From Misgurnus anguillicaudatus (lineage: Eukaryota; Chordata; Actinopteri; Cypriniformes; Cobitidae): 64,000 nt of DNA. Every line of letters begins with the position of its first letter. Position 1 is the stretch's first letter. The notes beneath the pieces were generated by a model, which was not told the origin of the DNA, made no database searches, and was given only the letters and a program-made list of their open reading frames with translations. Below are positions 33,954-48,900 of the stretch, one piece after another. A program made the position numbers and the translations under genes. The stretch is from positions 22,774,501 to 22,838,500 of the forward strand of contig NC_073348.2 in assembly GCF_027580225.2 (NCBI RefSeq). The letters are read 5' to 3'.

Positions 33954-36900
33954 CTGAGAGAGATAAAAGGAGAAGAGAAACTTGTGAGAGCTATTTTGAG
34001 ACCAAAAATGTTTGTCCACAATTACTCAAGCGGTAATGAAGACAGGACGTTTATTTCCCAAGAGCAATGGCATGCAAATGAAGGTCTTTAGCTCCAAATA
34101 TTTAAAAATCACACCTGCACAACGTCAGGCTCACAGAATGGGGATTGTCTTACCGTGTCTTGACCAAACTTTCTGACATAGCAGTAAGGCCATTTAAGAA
34201 GCACTTGCTTTGTCTTGTAGTCTTTCAGGAGTAAACAGTCAAGTTGAGGTAAAAGGATATATTCTCCATACAGATTGCAGCGAACAGCAGCCTCTGTACC
34301 CACAGCTATGACCAGAAACTCTCGAACTGCAAAACAACAGAACATCCATCAGCACTGTTAACTGAACTACAAAAGACATCTTGTCAAAATGTCCCTAGTT
34401 TCAAACAGCTTTAAGCACATTTACTAGACGTTCAGACCCAAAGCAATGAACAGTACTTGGGAACAGTAAAGTCACACCGGTGGCCAAGAAAAAGCTGCAC
34501 ACAGTTTTCTCTTACATAAGGGTGACCAATGAAATATAAACCTGGGTCACATAGGTGACGCATGGTTTGTTAAGGCCGGAGTATACCTTTTTTCCGTGTC
34601 CAGCTCGCACACGCACGCGTCCGTGCAGCTTTCCATGTATACTCGCCGCGGCCACACGCGCTTGGCCACGTTTCACATGTATACACAATACAAATTATTT
34701 CTTATTCAAATTATTAGTCTAAGAGGCCGTCAGGGCAGCACTGATTTGGCAACATTTACAGTACATTAAAACATGGTGAAGAAAAGTAAGCGGTCCACCA
34801 TTGCAAACACAGTTTAGAACAAACAACAAGACAACAAAGAACAGGAATCAAACATTATGGTAACAAACATGCTCCACAGCTTTCTGTTCTTGAAAGAAGT
34901 AAAAGTTAAAGAAGAAAAACGACAGTGTGTGTGTGAAATGCTGTCTATTTCCTTTGTATAATTGTTTGTAGTGGAGTGTCCTGCCTAAATATTTTCACGC
35001 GCATACGCTGTTGTACGCGGACTGTCCGCGTGGTCTCAAATTTTTGTCTATTTCCTTTGTATAATTGTTTGTAGTGGAGTGTCCTGTCTAAATATTTTCA
35101 CGCCCATGTGCTGTTGTACGCGCACTGTCCGCGGTCTCAAATTTGGGGCTGCACGCGGCTGACCGCGGACTCTCCTGATGACGAAAATGAGGTCATGCGG
35201 ACGGCGCGCATACACGGACGTCCCTAGTATACTTTTGGCTTTAGGATAGGACAATATTTGGCTGAGACCCACTAAACACTGGACGTCAGATAGGCATGCA
35301 GATCATGTCTATATTGGGTCCGTTGGTCCATGAGTAATTCTGGACATCTATTCGACGTCCAAACTAGGTCCACTATTTGGACGTCCAAGTAGGGTCATGG
35401 TCAACATTTGACCTTGAACTGGGTAATTTTTTTGGACGTCATTTGGACATCTATGGCAGGTCTATATGTATATATTCCATTTATATTATTTTTCTGTTTT
35501 CCTGAATTACATATAAATTCATCTAAATTTACAATTAAAAAAATCTGTAATTAGTTCGTTATATTAAAAGTATATGACCATACTAACAATTTAACAAGAA
35601 AAAACACAAATTTATAAATTTATTGTAAAAACACGCAGAAGACAATAAAGCCCTTTTCGCACAGACATTACGGAAAATACATGCGAAATGCCCCTCGTTT
35701 TAAAAAGCTGAACCATAACTTCATGTTGCCATGACACGCGCGTCCTCAATGCGACACGCCCCTTACGGCATTGTTTCTGCGTCTCATTCACACAGAGGAC
35801 TTTTCGGGTATCTTACGCCAATGTTACTAGATCCTCTTTCCAGGAGTGATCCCACACAGAAGCTTGTCTGCCAATATTAGGGGTATTTTCTGGGACCAAA
35901 GTGCTGTGTGAATTATGTGTATTATTCCAAACAACTGTAAACTTCTGTTACCACAACGGAAGGCCCGCCTGTCCCCTAATTCGATTAGACAATGGAAAGA
36001 TGAAAACGACTTTGGTCGCGAATGACTCCTTCCAAAAACAGGTGCTGCAGCAGGTGGCAAAAATCGCAAAGCTTTCAGCACGCATAAACAGCGAGCATAA
36101 CGCTCATTGCCCATAGAAAATCATTCAAAAAAGGCACCTGCAACTCCCATAAACACGTTTGGTGTGATCGGCCCTTAAGGGTGCAAAAAAATCCACATTT
36201 TGAAAAAATTGAATTTAAAGTTGTTCAAATGACGTCCTTAGAAACACATATTACTACTGTAATGATAAATATATTTTTAGATATTTAAGTTAGGATTTTT
36301 TTTTAAATGGGTGATTCTCACGAAACCATTGAAACACCATGGCACTAATGATTTTACCTTTAAAATGTGTAATATAGTAACATTAAAAAGCATCAGAATT
36401 AACACAATACTGTGTTCTACCTTGCACAATGTGTGATTTCAACATAAAAATTTATAATTGTAAATTTTATCTCATTTTCTGCTGAAATTCTCATTACCGC
36501 AATGTGTCCGGCTGTGTTTGAACATGCGTTATGTTGTAATTTAATCAAATTAACACAAAAATATTAAGAAAAAAATAAATGGATGTTTTGCTAGACTACT
36601 TTAGATGACAGAAAAAATATTTACTGAATATTCATGTATAATAATAATGAAGAAAAATTAGGAAAATGATGTGTCCATGCCTGATGTTCTCATCAGCTGC
36701 AATACTTTTTGAGAACAGTTTAAGCACACATACAGAATTTTAATAAAGATTTTGAGTGACCAAGCACATGGACCAGTTACTTCAATATGGCTACCAGGTA
36801 AGATCATTTTTTTACAGTTAATTTGAAATATTTTCTTGTCAGAATGCTTACACGACATTTTGATTATCATTACCGCAACAGATGCTTATTAAATGTTAAT

Positions 36901-39900
36901 TTAGTTAATAGGAGCATAATACTTTGATTTTAAATGCATGTGCAGACTCTCCAAATTATGTTCTTTCAGGTTTGTCATGTCATTTTGAAAATATGTCAGT
37001 GTTGATGTTTTCTGACTGTTGCGGTAATGAGATTTTTTAGGACTAATTTTTTTAATTATGTTACAAAAAGTGTTAAATGATAAGTAAAAGTTTTTAAATT
37101 AATGTTCCCATTTACTCCAGACTTTGTTTTTCAATGTCTTGTGGGAAAAAAAGTAAATTTAAGCAATTTTTACATTTTCATGCTTGACGTTTTTAAAACC
37201 AAGTTTTCGTGAGAATCACCCAAATATCTCTTTATGGAACATGATCTTAATATCCTAATGATTTTTGGCATGAAAGAAAAATCTATAATTTTGACCCATA
37301 CTACACTAGTCAACATTCGAAGTGGATAAAACCAATTCTTAAAACCCATTTTTTGTCTTAGGACAACTTTAATAAACTTTTTTGATCCACTTCAGATGTT
37401 GACTAGCATACATTGTTGGCTATTGCTATAAATTTAACCTATGACTGATATAACTTATGACTGTGATTACATACAAAAGCATTCTATGAAATTTTTCATT
37501 CCTTATAACTTCTGCTTTTAGTTCCTTGCTGGGTGATATTTTTGCATAATTGTTATAAAAATATATATGGTTGCATTATTTCTCATCGATTGCAGTTTAG
37601 CTCATTTGTATAGACACGCTTAATGGTATTAAGATCCACTTGATTATTCACCTTCATAGCACAGCGGAAGACTTCGCATGCAAATGTTTTAACACTTTTT
37701 TTTTGTTTCTCACACTTTTCACACTCTTTTTCAAAACATTTACAATATCACAGATCCCATTGAAAGAGCTTAACTGATTAACTGTGTTGAACATAAGGAA
37801 AACATCTATTTACAGCTTATAGAGAATACTTGCATAATTATAAATCTTTAATATACATGTGTGAAACACATTTGCACAACTTTTTATTTAGCAATCAGTC
37901 TTCATCCATCTATAAAAGATGCCACCCCTGAGTGTTGCTACTTGCAAACATGGAGGCAGAGGCCAAAGACATGAAAGGAGAGTAAGGTCGCACTTACTTC
38001 TCTATCTAAAAAAACAGTGCTAAATAGCACTAAAAGCTCGTAATGATAGGGGAACCATTTTTAGTGCTATTGCACAAAGCACCTATGAAGAACCATCCAG
38101 GGCTGATATAGCACCACTATAGCACCAGATATGGTTATAGCACAATATGGTTATACACAGGTGCTACACAAGTACTACATAGGTGCTTTATGGCACTTAA
38201 AATGGTTCCCCTATGATTACGACCCAGTGAACCACTTTTAGTGCTATTTAGCACCGTTTGTTTTTAAAGTGAATGACTGATTAAAGGCTTTTATTAATTT
38301 GACCAGAAGTTGTGGCGTTTGATGGAAATATATTCTTTTGTTGCATGTTTTTAATGTTTTGTGAGCGTTTGCGTATTTTGCAAACAAAATTTCTTGGGGG
38401 GGCATTAAGGGATGCACCGTACCGTACACGGGGGGGTCGCATGCCACCAAAAAAGTTTGAGAACCACTGGTCTGGCTAGCTTCAGGTTTAGCCTAATGTG
38501 TTTATTGTTTTGAAAATGTGGTGTCCGGGTGGACGAATTAAGCAATCAAGGAAAACTGTAATAAGCATTCTGTAAAGATGCTCTGCACCAATGCACACTG
38601 GGAAAAGTGAAACAGAAATTAAATTGAATGGAGTTGAATATAATTTCAGAAGTCGTAATTATAAAGCAATAAAAGGGATTTTGGTCTGAATAAAATAAAG
38701 GTCTGAATAATGGGCTCTCTGGAAATGGGGAATTTCATACTCTTTCGTTTTTCATCTCCTGACAAAGACAGGAAAGTTTTTAATGCTGGCGTAAAAACAA
38801 ATTGAAGACCAATCAAGTACCGCAGGAATGACATAATTTTGTACACTCTAAAAAAATTGGTGCTAAATAGCACTAAAAGCTCATAATCTTAGGGAACCAT
38901 TTTTAGCAACTATAAAGCACCTGTGAAGAACCATAGAGGGGTGATATAGCACCACTATACACTGAAAAAAATTATTCATTGAATTTAATCTTTTTTTTTT
39001 TTAAGGTAAGTGGTTGCTATCAATTTATATAAGCTACATTTAAACAAAAAAAGATGAGTAAAGTAAAATAAAATATAAAACTTTTGTTTAGCTTAAATAA
39101 ATTGATTGCAACCACTTACCTTAAAAAAATTTATTAAATTCGATGAATCATTTTTTTTCAGTGATAGCACCAGATATGGTTCTATATACACTGTTAGGCT
39201 TTTTATTGTATATATGAGGTAACTTACTGTAACTGCCCCATTACAGTACCATAACTGTACACGTTTTTTACAGTATGATGCCTTTACTGCAGTTCCATTT
39301 TACAGTATAATACCCTTAATGTAACCTAGTTTAAAAAATATATTGCCTTGAAGGGGAATCAAACCCGGGTCACCTGTGTTGTATAGGTCTGTAACACTAC
39401 CACAGTACTACAGAGTCACTTGATAAAAGTTACTCACTACACTCCCCAAGTAGCCTCTTCTGTCACTCTCCCGACACTCCGAGAAGCGAAATCTTGGCGT
39501 CACTAGTGTTTTGAAGTCTTGAGGTCAAATTCAAATTCAAATCTGACGGTCAAGCATTTATCCATAATCCCTTTCTTGTTTCTATCTACAATTTTCAATA
39601 AATTATTTACACTGCTGAAAAACAATTCACATTTTCCATTTTATATGCTTTTATAACACTATTTTATTCAACTACAGTAGCACTACTGCTGTTGTTTTAC
39701 AGCAGTCTACCGCAAATCCAAAACATACAGTAAATCACTGCAAATTAAATGTTAATACCCATAATGCAATGCATATTACAGTAATGAAATGGAAAAGAAA
39801 ATGGTGGTATTTTACTGGGCATTTTGTGGTAAGTAACTGTAGAAATTACAGTTAAGTCTAACAGTGTAGCACAATAGGGTTTTACACAGGTACTACATGT

Positions 39901-42900
39901 CAGTGTTTGGGACAGAGGACAAGAGAACCCAAGGGCAGACGATATCGGGGAGTGAACATAGAACATTTATTACATCAAACATGAAACAAAAGCCCACGAG
40001 GGGGCAAAACTACATAAAACATGATTATACAAAACACTGACACAACTTGATTAACAAGACTAAAAAACTAAACTGAATGAACCATAAGAACAGCATTACA
40101 TGACACATGTGAACACAATGAACCAGCACAAGACAAGAGACAAGAGGAGATTAAATAGGGGAACTAAACGAGGGCAATACAGGTGAGAGGGATAACCAAT
40201 AATGAATAATTAACAAAGAGAACAAGGGGGCGGGGACTAGGAACGAGACACCAGAGGCACATGACCCAATACACAAGGCCATGACCCTCCATATAAAACA
40301 AGAGACTGTCAGAACCCTGCCATCACGATAAAACAAATATAAAACAAGACTCTTATGGCAGAGTCCTGACACTACATAGGTGCTATATGGCACTTAAAAT
40401 TGTTCCCCTATGATTACACACCAGTGAACCACTATTAGTGCTATTTAGCCCCATTTGTTTTTAGAGTGTAGGCTAACCCGGACGTTAGCGGGACACTGGT
40501 TCACTTGCACAAAAGGCCCATTCATTTTTCCCATAGACTTTTGGATTAACATTTAACAATTTTACGCCTGTCTTTAAGTCATTTTTTGTAATTTACTATT
40601 TTCTACATAAATTCAACCTAAATAATGTAAAGAGCATTTATTTGCACTCAACTCATAAATCCAATTATTTTAACATGGCTTTAACACAGCATGACATGCA
40701 ACAATAGAGCACCTTTAAATAGTTGCATACTTCCAATATTTCTACTTATAAACTTTCATAAGCAAAAACTGAATCTGCAGTATGTTTGATCATTTTTATC
40801 ACTGGGGCATCAAACCGGAAGTCAACAGGGAACACAATTCACTGCTTTTCCTCTTTAGCTTTGAAATTTAAAACTGAATGTCCACATGAGCAAAGGAAAG
40901 TCAGAGAAGCCAGTGCTGTCTAACTTCAGCCTTTGTTCCCTCACAATTTGTTCGCAGCTGTCATTTTCCGAGCCTCTTCCTCCTCGCGCTACATCTTCCA
41001 GGATGAAACAAGCTCTCAGGCTGCTGGCTTCCTGCCCTAAGAAACCTCACCCGTGACCGCGAATGTCAGATTTATTTGTTTCTCCGGCTCGCAGCAGTTT
41101 GCAGCAGCGCTCAGAGAGAAAGCTACACGTCACCATGCATGCATGGTTCTCACACTATCTAGCATGAGGCTCATTGGACACTTGATATTGTTAGTGTCAG
41201 ATGTGAAGCTTTCGGAGTTGAAAAGAAAATGTTTTTGTAGTTTGCACTTTTATTACTTTAACTTGGTCCATCGTTAATTTTTGATAACATGAGTAGCTTT
41301 CTTTCGAAATGCATTGAGTTGGCATTATAAACGTTTTGATTTTAATAACGTAATTGTCAAGAAGATTTCCATTCATGTATTTGGCAGACGCTTTTATCCA
41401 AAGTGCATTACAAAGTGTACATTTTATCAGTGTTTGTGTTTGAAACTATAACCTTTTGCACTGCTAATGCAGAGCTACAGAAACATTTTGTTATTTTTAA
41501 AAAGTTTATTGCATACTTCACATGCCCTTTCTGTTTTATCTCCAGATTTGTTCTGTATTTCGGAACAAAGGAGTGCAAAACAATTACTTCTATGTTCATT
41601 GATGGTAAATTGACTTTGAAGTGTGTCTGATGAGATCTGGTGAGTGTTAATCAGTGGCTGATTGTTGGGTCACTGATTAAAATCTCTTAAAGACCCCTGT
41701 TCATCAGCGTATCGCGCAGATCAGAAAAGATGATATAATAATTAGCTGCCTGCTTTGTGGATCAGCAAAGTTCGAGACATTTCATAAAAACGTCATTTGT
41801 GCCTGATGAAGTGCACTGCACATAAGAATCTGCTGTGAAGTGTTTGTCAAGATCAGAGATTTTCATTTCAAGTTAAAATATTGGTCAAATATTATTTAAT
41901 GTCATTATGCGTTTGATTATTCCATGCACTGTCAAAAACAAAAAGGTCAGAAAATGGTCCGAAGCTGTCACCCTTTCAAAAAGTACACATTTGCATTTAA
42001 AGAGTGCATTTCAGTACCTCATATTCATATTAGTACTTCAGATGTGCATATTAGTACCTTAAAGGTGCATTTCAGTACCTCAAAGGTGCATTTCAGCACC
42101 TCAAATGTGCATTGCAGTACCTCAAAGGTGCATATTAATACCTCAAAGGTCATATTAGAGGTGCATATTGGTACCTTAAATATGCATACTAGTACTTCAG
42201 ATGTGCATATTAGTACCTTAAAGGTGCATTTCAGTACCTCAAAGGTGCATTTCAGCGCCTCAAAGATGCATTTCAGTACCTCAAAGGTGCATATTAGTAC
42301 CTCAAAGGTGGATTTCAGTACCTCAAATGTGCATATTAGTACCTCAAAGGTGCATATTAATACCTCAAAGGTGCATATTAGTATCTCAGAGGTGCATAAT
42401 AGTAGGTCAAAGGTGCATTTCAGTACCTCAAAGGTGCATTTTAGTACCTCAAATGTGCATATTAGTACCTCAAAGGTGCATATTAGTACCTCAAAGGGGC
42501 ATATTAGTACCTCAAAGGTGCATTTCAGTACCTCAAAAGTGCCTCAAAGGTGCATATTAGTACCTCAGATGTGCATTTCAGCACCTCAAAGGTCATATTA
42601 GAGGTGCATATTGGTACCTTAAATATGCATATTAGTACTTTAGATGTGCATATTAGTACATCAAATGTGCATATTAGTACCTCAAATGTGGATTTCAGCA
42701 CCTCAAAGGTGCATATTAGGACTTCAAAGGTGCATTTCAGTACCTCAAAAGTGCATATTAGTACCTCAGATGTGCATTTCAGCACCTCAAAGGTCATATT
42801 AGAGGTGCATATTGATACCTAAAAGCGTAACTAAACCCCTGGTCAGAGCTTGACTCCGCCCACTGGCAATATTTGAAAAATGCAAGAAAAATGGGCAGAT

Positions 42901-45900
42901 CCCAACGGAGATAGAGGGGACGAACTAAGCTCATACTAAGTGTGTGGTGAGATCGTAACAAGGGCGTGGCGAGCTTGAATCTGCTTACGTCACGAGTCAT
43001 TTTTTGGACTCAACATCCAATAGGAAAATTCAACTGCAGTAGCCACCGTTTAACCTGAAGAGGGCAGCACTCAGACGTTTTTACACCATATATTGCAGTA
43101 TTGAAACACTTTATATCCAAATGTCAAAAAACTTACTAAAATCAACGAACAGCACTAATCAAGCATCATTCTTACAGATCATTACCTAAAAAAAAGTTGG
43201 TCAAGGGTTTAGTTACTCTTTAAACATGCATATTAGTACTTCAGATTTGCATATTAGTACATCAAATGTAATAATAATAATAAACTTTATTTTATATAGT
43301 GCCTTTAAAGTTGCATCTCAAAGCGCTTTACAGAATCATAAAAATACATTAAAAATACATTATAGAGTACACATACATCAAATTTAAGAACATATAAAAG
43401 AAGATGCATACAAAAGGAATAAAATCACTTATAAGCTAACCTAAAAAAATACGTTTTAAGTGAGGATTTAAAAGTATTTAGAGAGTCGGCCTGTCGAATC
43501 TCAATGGGAAGAGTATTCTAGAGCCTGGGAGCAAATGAAGAAAATGCCCCGGTCACCCATAGAACGTAAGCGGGTTGAAGGAACCATTAAAAAGCCAGAG
43601 ACAGAGGATCGAAGATTGCGTCTTGGGGGATATGCAGTTAACAGTTCAGACAAATAATGTGGAGCTAAACCATTCAAGGCCTTGTAGGTGAGCATGAGGA
43701 TTTTAAAATCAACACGATACCTAACTGGGAGCCAGTGCAAGGACTCCAGAATAGGAGGATGTGCTCACCTTGCCTAGTTTTTGTCTGGATTCTGGCTGCT
43801 GAATTTTGGCCATATTGTAATTTGTTTAAGGTAGATTTAGAAACCCCAGCAAGCAGAGCGTTACAGTAGTCGATGCGAGAAAAGACAAATGAGTTTATCA
43901 ATTTTTCAGCCACTGTAAGGTTTTGTTCTGTGTTTTCTTGTATTCTGTGTATTTTTGTATTTTGGACTTTTATTTTGACATCCTGTTCTGTTCTGGCTTT
44001 TATTTTGATATACATCCTGCCATGTTTCACTTCACACTTCCTGTCTGTTTTGTATATAAGTCACTTCCTGTACACCAGTTCCTGGCTGATTATTACATCG
44101 CCCCATTGTGTCTGTATCTGCCTGTTATCTGTTTATCTGTTTCTCTGTTTCTGTTATATCTGTATCTGTATCTGCATCTGCCTATGTTTTCTGACCTGTG
44201 CCTGTTATTTGGATGTTGCCTGTACTGCCGCCTGCCCTGACACATTGCCTGTATTTTGGATTACGTTTGTTGGATTAACCCTGTTTGGATTTGGTTGCTG
44301 GCCCTTTATGGGATTTTACAATAAACACCTTTTGCAAATGGATTTACCTCTCACTCGCTTTCATTAAAGCAACACACGTTACAGAATAATCAGCCTAACC
44401 CGGAATCCAGCAAAGGTTTGTAACTTCCCACCAGCACCATGACTCCAGCAGATCAACTTGTTTGTCTCCGCCAGAACCACCGCTCCATTGAGGAATTTGT
44501 TGAGGATTTCTGTGAACTATCATGTCAGGTAAACTTCCAGGATTCATTTCTAAAGGACATATTTTACTGTGGATTAGATCGAGACATTGCCCGTACTATG
44601 CCACTCCATACACCACACTGGACTTTAGAACAGTACATTGACCATGCTCTGTGTTTGTGTGGCTCTCCCTTCACTGTGGGTGTTGTGGATAACAAACCAG
44701 AGGCTATTCACAACACGCCAACCCATATCATGCCCGTTCTGTCTGATTCTAATAAATCTTTGTCTGTTCCTAAAATGGCCGCCACCATGCCTGTTCCTAA
44801 AATGGCCGCCACCATGACTGATCATAAAATGGCTGCCATCCTGCCTGTCCCTAAAATGGCCGCCATCCTGCCTGTCTCTGCACCTGCAACTGTTTACGTG
44901 CGAGCAACAACCATTCCTGCACCTGAGCTTCAGAGGGCCATCGTCACCACCACACCTGCACTTATGAGGGCTGTCGTTCACCCTGCACCTGCCGTCAAGA
45001 TGGCCGTCTTGCCTGAACCGACTACCACAGAGGTATGTCTCATTGACTCTGAACTTACTGAATTTGCCATAGCCCTGTGGTGCGTTTTGTCTGCCTTCTG
45101 CTCTGTTGTTCCCGAGTTCCTCAAAGCCCTGAATCTGAACCATCCGATTCATCTGTCCCGTCTAACTCATCTGATCTGCCCGTCTCATCTGATCTGCCCG
45201 TCTCATCTGATCTGCCCGTCTCATCTGATCTGCCCGTCTCATCTGATCTGCCCGTCTCATCTGATCTGCCCGTCTCATCTGATCTGCCCGTCTCATCTGA
45301 TCTGCCCGTCTCATCTGATCTGCCCGTCTCATCTGATCTGCCCGTCTCATCTGATCTGCCCGTCTCATCTGATCTGCCCGTCTCATCTGATCTGCCCGTC
45401 TCATCTGATCTGCCCGTCTCATCTGATCTGCCCGACTCATCTGATCTGCCCGACTCATCTGATCTGCCCGACTCATCTGATCTGCACGACTCATCTGATC
45501 TGCTCGACTCACCTGATCTGCCCGACTCACCTGATCTGCCCGACTCACCTGATCTGCCCGACTCACCTGATCTGCCCGACTCACCTGATCTGCCCGACTC
45601 ACCTGATCTGCCCGACTCACCTGATCTGCCCGACTCACCTGATCTGCCCGACTCACCTGATCTGCCCGACTCACCTGATCTGCCCGATTCACCTGATCTG
45701 CCCGATTCACCTGACCTGCCCGATTCACCTGACCTGCCTGATTCACCTGATTCACCTGATCTGCCCGACTCCTCTGATTCTTCTGATTCATCTAATCCAT
45801 CTGATTCATCTGATTCGTCTGTCCTGCCCGACTCATCTGATTCGTCTGTCCTGCCCGACTCATCTGATTCGTCTGTCCTGCCCGACTCATCTGATTCGTC

Positions 45901-48900
45901 TGTCCTGCCCGATTCACCTGTCTCGTCTGATTCACCTGGCTCAACTGACTATTCTGATTCATCTGGTCCACCACCTGGGACATCGCCACCCTGGGCTTTG
46001 GGAGCTTTCCCAAGTTTTTTTTTTGGGGGGTAGTACCCGGACACAGGAAGAAGGCAGAGGACACCAAGGCGGAGGCCGAAGTGTGCTCGGACCCTTCCTT
46101 TCCTTGTGTTCAAGGTCTATTCCTGCCCTATAATATAGGTCCTAGCCTGCCCCATGACCCAGGTCCTAGCCTGCCCCATGACCCAGGTCCTAGCCTGCCC
46201 CATGACCCAGGTCCTAGCCTGCCCCATGACCCAGGTCCTAGCCTGCCCCATGACCCAGGTCCTAGCCTGCCCCATGACCCAGGTCCTAGCCTGCCCCATG
46301 ACCCAGGTCCTAGCCTGCCCCATGACCCAGGTCCTAGCCTGCCCCATGACCCAGGTCCTAGCCTGCCCCATGACCCAGGTCCTAGCCTGCCCCATGACCC
46401 AGGTCCTAGCCTGCCCCATGTTCCTGGACCATCCTGGCCATATGACCCAGGACCTCTCCTGAACTGCCCTGCCTTCACCAAGAGGTCCTGGCCCGCCCGC
46501 CCACCCTCTATTGGACTGTATGTTTTGTTTGTTGGGCTCCGGGAGTCGCCCTTTAGAGGGGGGGTTCTGTAAGGTTTTGTTCTGTGTTTTCTTGTATTCT
46601 GTGTATTTTTGTATTTTGGACTTTTATTTTGACATCCTGTTCTGTTCTGGCTTTTATTTTGATATACATCCTGCCATGTTTCACTTCACACTTCCTGTCT
46701 GTTTTGTATATAAGTCACTTCATGTACACCAGTTCCTGGCTGATTATTACATCGCCCCATTGTATCTGTTACCTGTTACCTGCTACCTGTTTACCTGTTT
46801 ATCTGTTTTTGTATCTGCATCTGCCTGTGTTTTTGACCTACGCCTGTTTATCTGGATTTTGCCTGTACTGCCGCCTGCCCTGACACATTGCCTGTATTTG
46901 GGATTTCGTTTGTTGGATTAACCCTGTTTGGATTTGGTTGCTGGCCCTTTATGGGATTTTACAATAAACACCTTTTGCAAATGGATTTACCTCTCACTCG
47001 CTTTCATTAAAGCAACACACGTTACAGCCACAGAAAAAGATAACATGGGGCGCAATCGTGCAATATTTCTAAGATGAAAAAAGGAAACTTTTACCATGTT
47101 CTGGACATGAGGATCAAATGTTAAATTTGCATCAAATATCACCCCCAAATTTTTTTATTTAGTTTGAAACTCCAAAGCAGACCCATCCACCGTTAAGGTT
47201 ACAGCGTCGGCTTTGCGAAGTTGTTGGGGTGAACCAATTAACATAACCTCAGTCTTATCGCTGTTGAGACAGAGGAAGTTGTGAGACATCTACATTTTTA
47301 TCTCAGAAATACAGTGTTCTAGCTGTGGTATCGGCAGGCTTTGAATGAATATAAATTTGTGTGTCGTCTGCATAAAAATGATAATTTAGGCCCAAGGATC
47401 TAAGAAGTTGGCATATTAGTACCTAAAATGTGCATATTAGTACCTCAAAGTAGCATTTCAGTACCTCAAAGGTGCATTTCAATACCTCATAGGTGCATAT
47501 CAGTACCTCAAAGGTGGATTTCAACACCTCAAAGGTGCATATTAGTACTTCCAATGTGCATTTCAGTACCTCAAAGGTGCATATTAGTACATCAGAGGTG
47601 CATTTCAGTACCTCAAAAGTGCATATTAGTACCTCAGATGTGCATTTCAGCACCTCAAAAGTCATATTAGAGGTGCATATTGGTACCTTAAATATGCATA
47701 TTAGTACTTCAGATTTGCATATTAGTACATCAAAGGTGCATATTAGTACCTAAAATGTGCATATTAGTACCTAAAATGTGCATATTAGTACCTAAAATGT
47801 GCATATTAGTACCTCAAAGTTGCATATTAGTACCAAAGGTGCATTTCAGTACCTCAAAAGTGCCTCAAAGGTGCATATTAGTACCTCAGATGTGCATTTC
47901 AGCACCTCAAAGGTCATATTAGAGGTGCATATTGGTACCTTAAATATGCATATTAGTACTTTAGATGTGCATATTAGTACATCAAATGTGCATATTAGTA
48001 CCTCAAAGGTGCATTTCGCACCTCAAAGGTGCATATTAGTACTTTAAAAGTGCATTTCAGTATCCTCAAAAGTGCATATTAGTACCTCAAATGTGCATAT
48101 AAGTACCTCAAAGGTGCATATTAGTACCAAAGGTGCATTTCAGTACCTCAAAAGTGCCTCCAAGGTGCATATTAGTACCTCAGATGTGCATTTCAGCACC
48201 TCAAAGGTCATATTAGAGGTGCATATTGGTACCTTAAATATGCATATTAGTACTTTCGATGTGCATATTAGTACATCAAATGTGCGTATTAGTACCTCAA
48301 AGGTGCATTTCAGTACCTCAAAAGTGCATATTAGTACCTCAGATGTGCATTTCAGCACCTCAAAGGTCATATTAGAGGTGCATATTAGAGGTACCTTAAA
48401 TATGCATATTAGTACTTCAGATTTGCATATTAGTACCTAAAATGTGCATATTAGTACCTCAAAGTTGCATTTCAGTACCTCAAAAGTGCCTCAAATGTGC
48501 ATATTAGTACCTCAGGTGTGCATTTCAGCACCTGAAAGGTCATATTAGAGGTGCATATTGGTACCTTAAATATGCATATTAGTACTTTAGATGTGCATAT
48601 TAGTACATCAAATGTGCATTTCAATACCTCATAGGTGCATATTAGTACCTCAAAGGTGGATTTCAACACCTCAAAGGTGCATATTAGTACTTCCAATGTG
48701 CATTTCAGTACCTCAAAGGTGCATATTAGGTCATATTAGAGGTGCATATTGGTACCTTAAATATGCATATTAGTACTTCAGATTTGCATATTAGTACATC
48801 AAAGGTGCATATTAGTACCTAAAATGTGCATATTAGCAGAGATGGGACCAAGTCACACATGTGCAAGTCTCAAGTAAGTCTCAAGTCTGAACTTTCAAGT

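Larger units (their letters stand above)
38844..40468. mobile_element. GTGCTAAATAGCACTA MITE carrying three nested insertions
   Basis: The outer arms (cactctaaaaaaattggtgc at the left, gtttttagagtg at the right) and the internal landmarks match 38006-38270 in order. The body is split at 38960-39163, 39189-39866 and 39898-40371. Removing those blocks restores the order of the reference copy. Confidence 0.92.
43914..47026 (+). mobile_element. LTR retroelement, complete but non-autonomous, 3.1 kb
   Basis: Two LTRs (43914-44383, 46568-47026) start TGTAAGG and end CGTTACA. A 5-bp duplication, GCCAC, lies outside them (43909-43913, 47027-47031). A polypurine tract precedes the 3' LTR. The only coding content is a gag-like start followed by tandem repeats; protease, reverse transcriptase and integrase are absent. 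It probably moved using the enzymes of a related Ty3/gypsy-type element. The LTRs are alike except for length changes in a tctgtatctg-rich stretch, so the insertion is fairly young. Confidence 0.93.
43267..47412 (-). mobile_element. LINE fragment split by an LTR element
   Basis: On the minus strand, 47412-47027 encodes the reverse-transcriptase catalytic segment, LRSLGLNYHFYADDTQIYIH, with the YADD motif. Past the insertion, 43908 onward gives EKLINSFVFSRIDYCNALLA then MHWLPVRYRVDFKILMLTYK, the thumb/connection part. The 3' end is a (TAA/ATT)n-type tail at 43267. Stops and small indels make it non-functional. The clade is L2/CR1/Rex-like or I-like; this was not resolved. Confidence 0.87.

Noticed and set aside
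39355..39420. tRNA-like sequence on the minus strand
   Set aside because: Only box B is convincing and the block is internal to a TIR element; it is probably a SINE-like remnant.
41924..42822. 225-codon frame with HISTSKV repeats
   Set aside because: It is a by-product of the 21-bp minisatellite, open in several frames and on both strands.
43873..44367. 164-codon Cys/Phe-rich frame resembling a membrane protein
   Set aside because: It lies within the 5' LTR and flanking LINE sequence. The hydrophobic look comes from T-rich LTR sequence, and the same frame recurs in the 3' LTR.
45077..46572. Several long frames (318, 209, 163, 117 codons) taken as host repeat proteins
   Set aside because: They lie inside a complete LTR element and are open because of the 18-bp and 24-bp arrays. 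At most one continues the element's own Gag-like frame.
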